From contig JAUYAU010000012.1 of the NCBI GenBank assembly GCA_030693335.1, forward strand, positions 1 to 64,000: a DNA stretch of 64,000 nucleotides, read 5' to 3'. The translations under genes were made by a program, and so were the position numbers. How positions within the stretch are numbered: the first letter of the stretch is position 1; every line of letters begins with the position of its first letter. Source of the DNA: Sulfuricurvum sp. Lineage in GTDB: Bacteria; Campylobacterota; Campylobacteria; Campylobacterales; Sulfurimonadaceae. The notes under the pieces are model-generated. The model had not been told where the DNA came from. It searched no databases and worked only from the letters and a program-made list of their open reading frames with translations. This document shows, piece by piece, positions 1-7,717 of the stretch.

Positions 1-146
1 ACACAAGACGTTTTATGTGCTGGTGTATTACCCAAAAAGGAAAAAAACTTGTTTATTATTAGCTTTTGTGAGAACCATGAGTCTCATAGAACTTCAATCA
101 GATTGTAACGTTTGATTGAATAAATGCATTATACGAAGGAGACATA
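1..146. other. Left-edge segment, unresolved
   Basis: All three forward frames are open for a long way from the window edge; frame 1 stays open to a TAA at 106-108. An upstream gene may end here, but nothing was recognisable enough to choose the frame. No sigma-54-like site was found directly in front of nifW, so nifW is probably transcribed from further left. A good ribosome binding site (GAAGGAG) precedes nifW. Confidence 0.3.
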
Positions 147-521
147 ATGGGAACAGTAGCAGAATTTAATAAGATTACCGATACAGAGGATTTTTTCGAT
201 TTTTTCGATCTTGAATTTGATGAGCGCTTGGTCAATTCTAAGCGGTTTCATATTATGAAAAAGTTTGGAGAAATGGTTGACAGAGCTAAGCAAAACAATT
301 GGGATAGCGATACAAAGTTGCTTGAATATTATAAATTTGCTCTCATCACTGTCTATAAAAATTTTGAAAATGGCTACAGCCCATCGGCTGCTGATGTATG
401 GGAGATGTTTGATAAACCAAGTGCATGCGGTACGTGTTCTACCTCAAGCAGCTGTAGTGATGTAGAGGAGGTTAGTCATGGAGTCCATGCCTGCACAAGC
501 ACAACCGCAATCTCTTTCTGA
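147..521 (+). CDS. nifW: NifW, nitrogenase-stabilising/protective protein
   Basis: NifW associates with the MoFe protein and is thought to protect or help assemble it. The 124-residue product carries the family hallmark near its N-terminus, an EDFFDFF stretch followed by a VNSKRFHIMKKF-type block (about residues 14-40). The C-terminus is unusual: Cys94, Cys97, Cys103 and Cys116 lie in a Ser/Thr-rich tail, which could be a metal or redox site. The last 44 nt overlap nifZ, so the two are translationally coupled. The identification is firm; the function of the Cys tail is unknown. Confidence 0.9.
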   Translation: MGTVAEFNKITDTEDFFDFFDLEFDERLVNSKRFHIMKKFGEMVDRAKQNNWDSDTKLLEYYKFALITVYKNFENGYSPSAADVWEMFDKPSACGTCSTSSSCSDVEEVSHGVHACTSTTAISF

Positions 522-984
522 TTATCTAGAACAAACAGCCGATACGGCCCAGGCGGGGTTAGAATCATTTGAGCACGATGCAGAAGCAATGCCGATTAAT
601 AATGAAGCTAGAAAAACAAATCTGTACAAGATGTCTACGAAAGATGAAATACTACCTTTATATCGTGTCGGCGAACGTGTACGATTAACGAAAACCATTC
701 GCAATGATGGGACTTTTCCTCATGCTAGAAACGGTGATGTTCTAGTAGAAGCAGGTGCAGAGGGTTATGTCCGAAAAATCGGTGATTTTTTACAAACAAT
801 TCGTATTTATGAAGTCAATTTTATTGAACAGGGATTTGTTTTTGGATGCAGAGAAGCTGAAATAGAAAGTGCCCTGGAAGATGACGGTTATGATGAAGTA
901 GCTGAAGAGTTAAAATGGCTCAAAGAACATAGAGCCAAGAGGGCTGCTGAGAAATTGGCGCAATCTCAAGAAGGGGAGGCGTAA
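478..984 (+). CDS. nifZ: NifZ family protein
   Basis: NifZ helps form the second P-cluster of the MoFe protein. The 168-residue product has the NifZ domain at about residues 60-125: YRVGERVRLTKTIRNDGTFP, then RNGDVL and a GCREAEIES end. The first 50 residues and the acidic/helical C-terminal 40 residues are less conserved. The start at 478 is set by a GAGGAGG-type ribosome binding site 6-8 nt upstream, inside nifW. It lies in the nifW-nifZ-ferredoxin stretch. Confidence 0.9.
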   Translation: MESMPAQAQPQSLSDYLEQTADTAQAGLESFEHDAEAMPINNEARKTNLYKMSTKDEILPLYRVGERVRLTKTIRNDGTFPHARNGDVLVEAGAEGYVRKIGDFLQTIRIYEVNFIEQGFVFGCREAEIESALEDDGYDEVAEELKWLKEHRAKRAAEKLAQSQEGEA

Positions 985-1063
985 GTCACTTTTTGAGATA
1001 TGTACATACTTTGATGATGTGACTGTTTGAGCATGTCAATAAAGAAAAATTAGGAGGAAAAAA

Positions 1064-1447
1064 ATGGTTAGTGTCATTTTTTGCGGATTCGGCGGAGGTC
1101 AGGATAAACGTGTTTTTGCTAAAACAGGTGATGTTTTATTAAGAGTCGCACAAAGCAATGGTATCTCAATACCATCTGATTGTAAAGACGGTATGTGCGG
1201 CAGTTGTATAGTGCGTGTTGAAGACATCGCAACAGACGAAATGCTTGCTTCTACAACAGAAGATTACTCATCAAAAGGACAAGCAGTTTATATGGATGAT
1301 AAAGAGCTTGAAACATTGATCAGTATGGGTGCTATTAATAAAAAAGAAGCTGAAATAGCACAGCAGTTTAACCGTCCGACACCTGTACGTCTTGCATGTC
1401 AATGTGCAGTTAAACAAACCTCCATTTTGGTCAAACCATTTAACTAA
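1064..1447 (+). CDS. [2Fe-2S] ferredoxin, nif-associated
   Basis: A plant-type [2Fe-2S] ferredoxin of 127 residues. The cluster ligands are visible as CKDGMCGSC (C-X4-C-X2-C, about residues 40-48) and a last Cys in LACQC near residue 110. Probably an electron donor or redox partner in nitrogen fixation. A strong AGGAGG ribosome binding site precedes the ATG. It is followed by a second related ferredoxin; the pair probably arose by duplication and divergence. The exact partner (NifH, flavoprotein or cofactor assembly) cannot be told from sequence. Confidence 0.85.
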   Translation: MVSVIFCGFGGGQDKRVFAKTGDVLLRVAQSNGISIPSDCKDGMCGSCIVRVEDIATDEMLASTTEDYSSKGQAVYMDDKELETLISMGAINKKEAEIAQQFNRPTPVRLACQCAVKQTSILVKPFN

Positions 1448-1521
1448 AAGTTGCCTGCGGGCCAACCACTAAATGAAGCACTTTCGTTTAGCATAACATC
1501 ATAATCATTAAAGGAGTTGGG

Positions 1522-1812
1522 ATGACAACACGTGTAGAGATTATAAATGACTTTTTGGCAATCAATGTAAAGCCTGGGAAAACGATACAAGATATCGTAG
1601 AAGCATCAGGAAGTGCATTGCCTTTTGGCTGTAGAGACGGAGAATGCGGCACTTGTGTTGTAATGATCGAGTCAGGGATGGAGTTTATGAGTCCTATCAA
1701 TGACAAAGAGAAAGCGGTGCTAAAAACAGTTGCCGAAACAAGTGCTAAAGCACGTCTAGCGTGTCAAATGAAAGTCGTACAGCCTAACGGTCTGGTCCGC
1801 ATAAAATACTAA
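1522..1812 (+). CDS. [2Fe-2S] ferredoxin, second copy
   Basis: A compact 96-residue [2Fe-2S] ferredoxin with CRDGECGTC (about residues 37-45) and LACQM as the distal ligand. It shares domain plan with the ferredoxin just upstream but is shorter. AAAGGAG precedes the start. A REP-like inverted repeat lies immediately downstream, so transcription or mRNA may end there. Tandem ferredoxins between nifZ and rpoN point to a role in electron supply to nitrogenase. Confidence 0.85.
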   Translation: MTTRVEIINDFLAINVKPGKTIQDIVEASGSALPFGCRDGECGTCVVMIESGMEFMSPINDKEKAVLKTVAETSAKARLACQMKVVQPNGLVRIKY

Positions 1813-1817
1813 AATTT

Positions 1818-1872
1818 CGTTCAATCTGAGTCTGTCAAAGGATTTCATGGTTCGACAGGCTCAACATGAACG
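1818..1872. repeat. REP-like imperfect inverted repeat
   Basis: Two 22-nt arms (about 1818-1839 and 1851-1872) are imperfect reverse complements, about 17 of 22 matching. The right arm contains TTCGACAGGCTCAACATGAA, which resembles a dispersed palindromic repeat common in many bacterial genomes. It sits just after the ferredoxin stop and could act as a terminator or mRNA stabiliser. Only one copy is present in this window, so repetition elsewhere is an inference. Confidence 0.5.
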
Positions 1873-1928
1873 GAAACTGACTTCTTTTTAATCACCTATA
1901 TCTTCTAAATATCCCTATAATTTTTACC

Positions 1929-1943
1929 TAGAACAAAATATGC
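1929..1943 (+). promoter_or_regulatory. Sigma-54-type promoter before rpoN
   Basis: TAGAAC-AAAAT-ATGC has the -24/-12 spacing of sigma-54 promoters and fits the motif repeated before other nif operons here. Transcription would begin near 1955, about 28 nt before the rpoN start, implying autoregulation of this sigma factor. Confidence 0.6.
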
Positions 1944-1982
1944 AGTCACTCTATTATATTTATAGATTTTAGGTGGTTTACG

Positions 1983-3248
1983 ATGCACACAACACTCTCT
2001 TTTAAACAAAAGCAACTGCCGAGATTGTCTATGCAAACATGGTTACCCTTATTGCAATGTTCGCTTAGTGATTTAGAAAAACATCTCCAGGTAATTACAA
2101 ATGAGAATCCTTGCCTGGAAGTTAAATCAGGATTTGAGGATTCAAATACGCAAGCCGGAGGCTCTTCTGCGTATGGGGCTTTTCAAAATTATGTGTCCAA
2201 TGCTTCAAGTGATCAAATTGAGTGGCTTAGCATTGCGGGTACATCTTTGTATGAAAAACTGGATGAACAGATTGCTGCCCCATTGTTTCCCACCCCTATA
2301 TCGCAACAAATTGCAAAACAAATTATCTTTTACATCAATGATGAAGGTTATTTTGATGGAAATATTGATGATATTGCAACGCAATGCAATACAGATGCAC
2401 ATACTGTTGAGCGGGTGCGTCAGCGTTTCGCCAATTTGGAACCATCAGGTGTTGGTGCGGTTGACTATAAGGAGTCATTTTTATTTCAACTCAATGATTA
2501 TGATTTGGATGATACCTTAAGCATCTTGCTTTCTGCGATGATTTTACAGTTTGATAAAATGGAGAAATTTATTAATAATCCACGCTTTGGAGATGCCAAA
2601 CATGTGTTGCAACAGCTAAAAAACCCTCCTGCATTAGAGTATATGGAGCCTGAAATACAAATTACTCCTGATTTATTTATAGAGTTTGCAGAATCAGAGT
2701 TTAATATACGTATCAATCATGCTTTTTATCCTGACCTACAAGTCAACATGATTGATAAATATGACAATTTTGCCAAACAAAAATTTAAAGAAGCAAGAGA
2801 ATTGGTCAAGTTGCTGGATTTGCGCAAAGCAACTTTATACAATGTTGCCCTTGTACTGATTGAAAAACAGTACAGTTTTTTTATGGGTGGAGAACTAAAG
2901 CCACTTCGTCTTCAAGACGTTGCGGATGAGCTTGGATTTAATGAGTCAACGATATCGAGAGCAATTTCTGATAAGTACATTCAAACCGAAAAAGGTCTTT
3001 TTGCGTTTAAAGATTTTTTTTCTAACTCTATTGGCGAAGTATCAACCTCTGAAATCAAACACTATTTGAAACGTTTGGTCCTAAGTGAGAATAAAGAGGA
3101 TCCGTTCAGTGATAAATTGCTTCATGAGATGATTGAGGAGAAGTTTGGAGAAAAAATGGTGAGACGTGTCATTGCAAAATACCGTCAAGAACTCGATATA
3201 CCATCGTATAAAGAGAGAGCATTTTTGTATAAGCTTGAGATCCTTTGA
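1983..3248 (+). CDS. rpoN: RNA polymerase sigma-54 factor (RpoN), nif-linked copy
   Basis: Sigma-54 directs RNA polymerase to -24/-12 promoters opened by enhancer-binding proteins such as NifA. The 421-residue product has the Gln/Leu-rich region I (residues 5-45), the core-binding and HTH regions (LQDVADELGFNESTISRAI around 310-330) and a C-terminal RpoN box, here RRVIAKYRQEL (about 395-405). It is shorter and more divergent than typical RpoN. A sigma-54-type site precedes it. Location beside nif genes suggests a dedicated nif copy; whether a housekeeping rpoN for flagella exists elsewhere cannot be seen. Confidence 0.92.
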   Translation: MHTTLSFKQKQLPRLSMQTWLPLLQCSLSDLEKHLQVITNENPCLEVKSGFEDSNTQAGGSSAYGAFQNYVSNASSDQIEWLSIAGTSLYEKLDEQIAAPLFPTPISQQIAKQIIFYINDEGYFDGNIDDIATQCNTDAHTVERVRQRFANLEPSGVGAVDYKESFLFQLNDYDLDDTLSILLSAMILQFDKMEKFINNPRFGDAKHVLQQLKNPPALEYMEPEIQITPDLFIEFAESEFNIRINHAFYPDLQVNMIDKYDNFAKQKFKEARELVKLLDLRKATLYNVALVLIEKQYSFFMGGELKPLRLQDVADELGFNESTISRAISDKYIQTEKGLFAFKDFFSNSIGEVSTSEIKHYLKRLVLSENKEDPFSDKLLHEMIEEKFGEKMVRRVIAKYRQELDIPSYKERAFLYKLEIL

Positions 3249-3308
3249 TTATGGTTATAGCAGTCTATATGTTCTGTTTCGTTAAAATCTATAATTTAAT
3301 GTTAATAT

Positions 3309-3330
3309 TATAGCAAGGTTATCTGCTATA
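3309..3330. repeat. Hairpin downstream of rpoN
   Basis: Perfect 7-bp arms TATAGCA (3309-3315) and TGCTATA (3324-3330) with an 8-nt loop lie after the rpoN stop. There is no T-run, so it is not a convincing intrinsic terminator; it may protect the mRNA end or form a weak operator. Confidence 0.35.
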
Positions 3331-3362
3331 GAATGACTCTACATCAATTAAAGGGATTCAAA

Positions 3363-3506
3363 ATGGGTAACAAAGTTAAAAATATCGTCAAGAAACAAGT
3401 AAAAAATCTTCTGAAAAAAGAGTTAAAGCAAGAGGTCAAAAAGCAGATTAGAAACTATAAAAGAAAAGAAAAAATTGAAAATGGAGAAAATGTTTCGGCC
3501 GAATAG
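3363..3506 (+). CDS. 47-aa lysine-rich small protein
   Basis: A short open frame (ATG 3363, TAG 3504-3506) preceded by AAAGGG at a workable distance. The product is very basic and helical: about one third lysine, with a KKELKQEVKKQ core and an acidic tip. No family recognised. It stands alone between rpoN and nifU. A nucleic-acid-binding or chance Lys-rich peptide is possible; coding status is plausible but not proven. Confidence 0.45.
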   Translation: MGNKVKNIVKKQVKNLLKKELKQEVKKQIRNYKRKEKIENGENVSAE

Positions 3507-3523
3507 CCAAAATTATTACCTTG

Positions 3524-3551
3524 GCATCCCTTTTGGAAACAGATGGGATGC
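3524..3551. terminator. Hairpin after the 47-aa gene
   Basis: GCATCCC (3524-3530) and GGGATGC (3545-3551) form a perfect 7-bp stem with a 14-nt loop, followed by a pyrimidine-rich ATTCTTCTTTC tract. It lies 17 nt after the small gene's stop and before the nifU promoter, so a weak terminator is likely. Confidence 0.45.
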
Positions 3552-3668
3552 ATTCTTCTTTCAAAAACCCCCATAACACCTTCGATTTCATTATCATAAA
3601 ATACACATGATCATTCACATGCATAATTTATTTCTGACGTAATAGATTACAAAAATGTCGTATTTATT

Positions 3669-3683
3669 AAGAACATCTATTGC
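3669..3683 (+). promoter_or_regulatory. Sigma-54-type promoter of nifU operon
   Basis: AAGAAC-ATCTA-TTGC, followed by AA, matches the local -24/-12 motif with exact spacing. Transcription would start about 3695, leaving a leader of about 27 nt before nifU. No TGT-N10-ACA site was found in the 150 nt upstream. Confidence 0.65.
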
Positions 3684-3721
3684 AATGTTTCTGTATATGA
3701 ACATCAATCCAAGGAATGAAA

Positions 3722-4699
3722 ATGGCACGTGATACATTAATCGGTGGGGCATTATGGGAAGAGTACTCCAATGAGGTACAAAGACGTATGAATGACCCAA
3801 TCAACATGGGCGAGATAACACAAGAAGAAGCAGATAAAGCTGAAAAACGACTGATCATAGCTGATTTTGGTGCAGAGAGCTGCGGAGATGCCGTACGACT
3901 CTATTGGATGATTGATCCAAAAAACGATGTCATCATCAAAAGCCGATTTAAAAGTTTCGGTTGCGGGACAGCGATCGCGAGTTCTGATATGATGGCAGAA
4001 CTTTGCATGGAAAAAACCGTTGATGAAGCGTTGAAAATCACCAATATCGATGTAGAAAAAGCATTGCGTGATGATATAGATATTCCTGCCGTTCCAGGGC
4101 AAAAGATGCATTGTTCGGTAATGGCATATGACGTTATCAAAAAAGCGGCATCAATCTATAAAGGGGTTGATATGTCGGAGTTCGAGACAGAGTTTATCGT
4201 TTGCGAATGTGCACGTGTCAGCCTCGATACCCTCAAAGAAGTGATTAAACTCAACAAGCTCGGATCAATCGAACAAATTACGGATTACACCAAGGCGGGC
4301 GGTTTTTGTAAATCGTGTATCAAACCGGGCGGTCATGAGAAAAAAGATGTCTATTTGGTAGACATGCTTGCCGAGATTACCGAGGAGTTGAATAAAGAGG
4401 CGATCAGCAAAAAAATCAAAGAAGCCAAGGGTGACGGCAATTTCAATGCGATGAGTCTGGTACAAAAACTCCGCAGTATTGAATCGATTCTCGAAGAGTA
4501 CATCCGTCCGACGCTTAAAGCGGATAATGGTGATGTTGAAGTAATCGATCTCAAAGAGGTCGAAGACGGTCATGAACTCTACATCCAGTACAAGGGTGAG
4601 TGTATGAGCTGTTCGATGAATACGACGACAACGCTTGCAGGTATGCAGGATATGCTTAACTTCAAGCTCAAAACCAATTTACGCGTGATGGTCGTCTAA
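3722..4699 (+). CDS. nifU: NifU, Fe-S cluster scaffold
   Basis: NifU assembles Fe-S clusters with sulfur from NifS and passes them to NifH and NifB. Three modules are visible in order: IscU-like N-domain (FGCGTAIASSD and the CSVMAYD Cys), a central Cys-rich [2Fe-2S] domain (CECARVS ... CKSCIKPGG), and a C-terminal Nfu domain with CMSC near residue 300. The start at 3722 is preferred because AAGGA ends 6 nt upstream; the ATG at 3716 touches it. The stop overlaps the next start (TAATG). Length is typical of full modular NifU. Confidence 0.93.
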   Translation: MARDTLIGGALWEEYSNEVQRRMNDPINMGEITQEEADKAEKRLIIADFGAESCGDAVRLYWMIDPKNDVIIKSRFKSFGCGTAIASSDMMAELCMEKTVDEALKITNIDVEKALRDDIDIPAVPGQKMHCSVMAYDVIKKAASIYKGVDMSEFETEFIVCECARVSLDTLKEVIKLNKLGSIEQITDYTKAGGFCKSCIKPGGHEKKDVYLVDMLAEITEELNKEAISKKIKEAKGDGNFNAMSLVQKLRSIESILEEYIRPTLKADNGDVEVIDLKEVEDGHELYIQYKGECMSCSMNTTTTLAGMQDMLNFKLKTNLRVMVV

Positions 4700-5820
4700 T
4701 GTCACACGCAACCAAAGAGGGGACATTCGGATACATGAAAAAATTTGGATCCTATTCCAAAGATTTTTACCGTTTTAATGGAGATTTGTTCTTCCCTTCA
4801 TTGGGTATTGGTACCTATAAACCTGAGCCTTATAAAGAAGATAATTACATTATCAATTTTGGTGAAGCGATTAAAACGGCACTTCAAAACGGTATTAATT
4901 TAATAGATACCGCTATCAATTACCGCTACCAAATTTCAGAGCGTGAAATCGGCGAAGCATTGAGTGAACTGTTCGCCAGTGGCGAAATAAAACGCGATGA
5001 AATCATTATCGCATCCAAGGCCGGATTTATTCCACTGGACTTCCCGTTTCCTGATAATCCATACGGCTGGATCAAAGAGAACGTTATAGATGCAGGATTG
5101 GCTGCTGCTGATGAAATAGTGATTGACCAACATTGCATGTCACCTGATTATTTGCGTTGGAGTGCCCAGCAGTCATTAGAGAATTTGGGTTTGGATACCA
5201 TTGATATCTTTTTTTTGCATAATCCCGAAACACAACTGGGCTACATCGACTCCGATACCTTATACAATCGGATACATGAAGCATTTAAAGTGTTTGAAGA
5301 ACTGCGAAAAGAAGGCAAAATAGTTTCATACGGGATCGCCTCATGGAATGGTTTTTTGTATGAAGAGGATCATGAGGAGTATCTTTCCCTATCCAAAATA
5401 CTAGAGATGGCACGCAATGCCGGAGGTGACAGTCATGGATTTAAATATCTTCAAAGTCCGTTCAACTTGGCTAAACATCATGCGTATAGTTATCGTAATC
5501 AGCGTTGCGATGATGGGTTTTATTATCCGCTGATGCATGCGTGTGAACGATTTGGAGTAACGATGATTGGATCATCTCCGCTGTTGCAAAAAAACCTGTT
5601 TAAACGTCCATTTTCATCTAAGATAGGTGATCTGATGAAAACGGCCGATCTTTCAGATGTTGCAAGCGCATTGCAGTTTGCACGATCAGCTGGAGCTATT
5701 TGTTCAATATTCGGTGCGGTAAATCCTTCTCATGTTCTTGATAATGCCATTTTGGGATATGTTCCATGTGCTGAGACAAGCGCCATTAATACTCTAACGA
5801 ATGAAGCCAATGCTGTATGA
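4699..5820 (+). CDS. Aldo/keto reductase family protein
   Basis: A 373-residue NAD(P)H-dependent aldo/keto reductase-fold protein. Family marks are GIGTY near residue 35, the Asp/Tyr pair in NLIDTAINYRYQISEREIGE (about 73-92), the catalytic-type Lys in IIASKAGF and HNPE. It is coupled to nifU through a 1-nt stop/start overlap and overlaps the flavoprotein downstream by 20 nt. Substrate unknown. Position suggests a redox job in nitrogen fixation, perhaps with the flavoprotein. Another ATG at 4735 is possible. Confidence 0.75.
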   Translation: MSHATKEGTFGYMKKFGSYSKDFYRFNGDLFFPSLGIGTYKPEPYKEDNYIINFGEAIKTALQNGINLIDTAINYRYQISEREIGEALSELFASGEIKRDEIIIASKAGFIPLDFPFPDNPYGWIKENVIDAGLAAADEIVIDQHCMSPDYLRWSAQQSLENLGLDTIDIFFLHNPETQLGYIDSDTLYNRIHEAFKVFEELRKEGKIVSYGIASWNGFLYEEDHEEYLSLSKILEMARNAGGDSHGFKYLQSPFNLAKHHAYSYRNQRCDDGFYYPLMHACERFGVTMIGSSPLLQKNLFKRPFSSKIGDLMKTADLSDVASALQFARSAGAICSIFGAVNPSHVLDNAILGYVPCAETSAINTLTNEANAV

Positions 5821-7468
5821 TGTAATTGTAGTAGGCAGTGGCATATCAGGGCTATATGCAGCACTGTATGCCAGACGCGCAGGATTGTCCGTAGCACTGA
5901 TTTCAAAAAGTACTCCGCTGCGCTCAAATTCTGCGGTAGCATCAGGTGGTATTAATGCCGTGATGAAAGGGATGCGCAATGATCTGCATCGAGAGCATGT
6001 ATCGGACACCCTAAAAAGTGCTGATAAGCTAGGACGCCCGTCTACCGTAACGGCGATGGTTGCTGGAGCGGCAGACATTATTGAAGAACTCAGTTCTATG
6101 GGTGTTGTGTTCGATCGTGAGGAAGATGGCACCATTGCACAGAGACCTTTTGGGGGGACATCAACGAAACGCTCCTGTTACATAGCAGATCGTACCGGAG
6201 CATCGATTACGCAAACCTTGTTTACACAATGTCGCAAAGAAGGGGTACAAGTATTTCCTAACCATCTTCTCTTGGGTATTGCTACCTTTGAGGATCGATT
6301 GTCGGGAATCACTCTTTTGCGCCGTCGTGATTCTCAAGTGATCGCTTTTGCATGTAAATCACTGGTCTTGGCAGGCGGCGGTTATGCTGGAATATATCGA
6401 GGTCACTCAACCAATTCTCAAGAGTCAAGCGGAGATATATTGGCAATTGCATTGCGGGCAAAGATGAGACTGGTAAATATGGAATTTGTTCAATTTCATC
6501 CTACGACGCTTTTAAGAAGCGGAACACTTATTAGCGAAGCAGCACGTGGTGAGGGAGCCTATATCGTTGATGAACACGGTATACGTTTTACCGATGAGCT
6601 GCAAACACGGGACAAACTGTCACGTGACATTATTCGTCATCAGATGCAGGGGCATACTGTCTATCTTGACTTTCGTCATTTAGGTGAAGCGTTTATTGAT
6701 AAAAAACTCCCCTCAGCTCGTAAACATGCCCTAAACGGTGCTGGTATTGACATACTCACCGAGTTACTCCCAATAACTCCATCGGCACACTACACGATGG
6801 GTGGAATTTGGAGTCGAGATGATGCATCGACGGACATAGACAACATATTTGTCTGTGGGGAGTGTGCGTATAGCGGAGTTCATGGTGCAAATCGTTTGGG
6901 TGGCAACAGTTTGCTTGAAGCTGCTTATTTTGGAAAAGTTGCCGGAATCAATGCCGCCAATTCAGCAAAAAAAGGGAAGTTTCATCCGATCGATTATGCA
7001 ATAGTTGCTAAAGAGTCACGCTATATTGAGATGATATTAGAGGGTGAGAGCCGTTATAACATTAATACGATGCGAACAAATCTCGGAAATATTTTGTATA
7101 AAAATGCAGGGGCGTTTAGAAGCCATGATTCTCTTGCAGATGCATATGAATACATTCATTACCTTATGAAGCTGTCATCAGGTTTGTGCTGTGTAAACAA
7201 AGAACGAAACGATAATGTGGAACTTATGTCCATTATAGAATTTCGCAACTCTCTTACGGTTGCTGAAGCTATGGTAATGAGTGCATTGGCGCGTGAAGAG
7301 AGTCGTGGCGTGCATTACCGCGATGATTTTCCCTATAAAAATGATAAAAATGACAATGTTAATACGATCATAAGACGTTTGGCGGGTTCATTTTTACGTA
7401 TAAGTTTTGAGGGTCATCTTTCATCAGACTGGTGGTATCGGTTTCGCAGGTTTTTTCATGTCTTATAA
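5801..7468 (+). CDS. FAD-dependent fumarate reductase/L-aspartate oxidase-like flavoprotein
   Basis: A 555-residue flavoprotein of the succinate dehydrogenase/fumarate reductase/NadB family. Visible are the FAD dinucleotide motif VGSGISGLYAA at the N-terminus, QFHPTT around 230, EAARGEGA, and HGANRLGGNSLLEAAYFGK before the C-terminal helical domain. Position in a nifU-AKR-flavoprotein-nifT operon argues against NAD biosynthesis as its main role; electron bifurcation or supply to nitrogenase, or fumarate-linked redox balancing, are guesses. It overlaps the upstream gene by 20 nt. Confidence 0.75.
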   Translation: MKPMLYDVIVVGSGISGLYAALYARRAGLSVALISKSTPLRSNSAVASGGINAVMKGMRNDLHREHVSDTLKSADKLGRPSTVTAMVAGAADIIEELSSMGVVFDREEDGTIAQRPFGGTSTKRSCYIADRTGASITQTLFTQCRKEGVQVFPNHLLLGIATFEDRLSGITLLRRRDSQVIAFACKSLVLAGGGYAGIYRGHSTNSQESSGDILAIALRAKMRLVNMEFVQFHPTTLLRSGTLISEAARGEGAYIVDEHGIRFTDELQTRDKLSRDIIRHQMQGHTVYLDFRHLGEAFIDKKLPSARKHALNGAGIDILTELLPITPSAHYTMGGIWSRDDASTDIDNIFVCGECAYSGVHGANRLGGNSLLEAAYFGKVAGINAANSAKKGKFHPIDYAIVAKESRYIEMILEGESRYNINTMRTNLGNILYKNAGAFRSHDSLADAYEYIHYLMKLSSGLCCVNKERNDNVELMSIIEFRNSLTVAEAMVMSALAREESRGVHYRDDFPYKNDKNDNVNTIIRRLAGSFLRISFEGHLSSDWWYRFRRFFHVL

Positions 7469-7504
7469 GAGATGAATTTCAGATAATATTTTAAGGAGTA
7501 GACA

Positions 7505-7717
7505 ATGGCAAAAGTAATGTTACGAGTGGATTCAAAAAAAGAAATCTCTTTTTATTTCGCAAAAAAAGATATGGAAGAGACAATCACAAGCGTTGAGTTC
7601 GATACGGACGACAAGTGGGGAGGGGAAGTGGAGCTTAGCAATGGAGAAAAATGGTTTATTGAACCGGGAATCAAAAAATTCCCCTCAGAGATGGTTGCAA
7701 AGCGGCTCGGAGATTAA
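7505..7717 (+). CDS. nifT: NifT/FixU
   Basis: A 70-residue member of the NifT/FixU family: MAKVMLR start, YFAKKDMEE motif, central WGGEVELSNGEKW and an RL ending. NifT is co-transcribed with nif structural genes in many diazotrophs, is dispensable in those tested and has no known activity. Here it closes the nifU operon; AAGGAG precedes the start. Its last 4 nt overlap the convergent nifA stop. Confidence 0.9.
   Translation: MAKVMLRVDSKKEISFYFAKKDMEETITSVEFDTDDKWGGEVELSNGEKWFIEPGIKKFPSEMVAKRLGD

Noticed and set aside
3523-3539. TGGCAT-CCCTT-TTGG as a classical -24/-12 promoter for nifU
   Set aside because: The -12 GC is GG and the site is part of a hairpin; AAGAAC-ATCTA-TTGC at 3669 is closer, better spaced and matches other operons.
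5801-7468. Calling the flavoprotein NadB
   Set aside because: Motifs fit the wider fumarate reductase/NadB family, and nif context gives no support for NAD synthesis.
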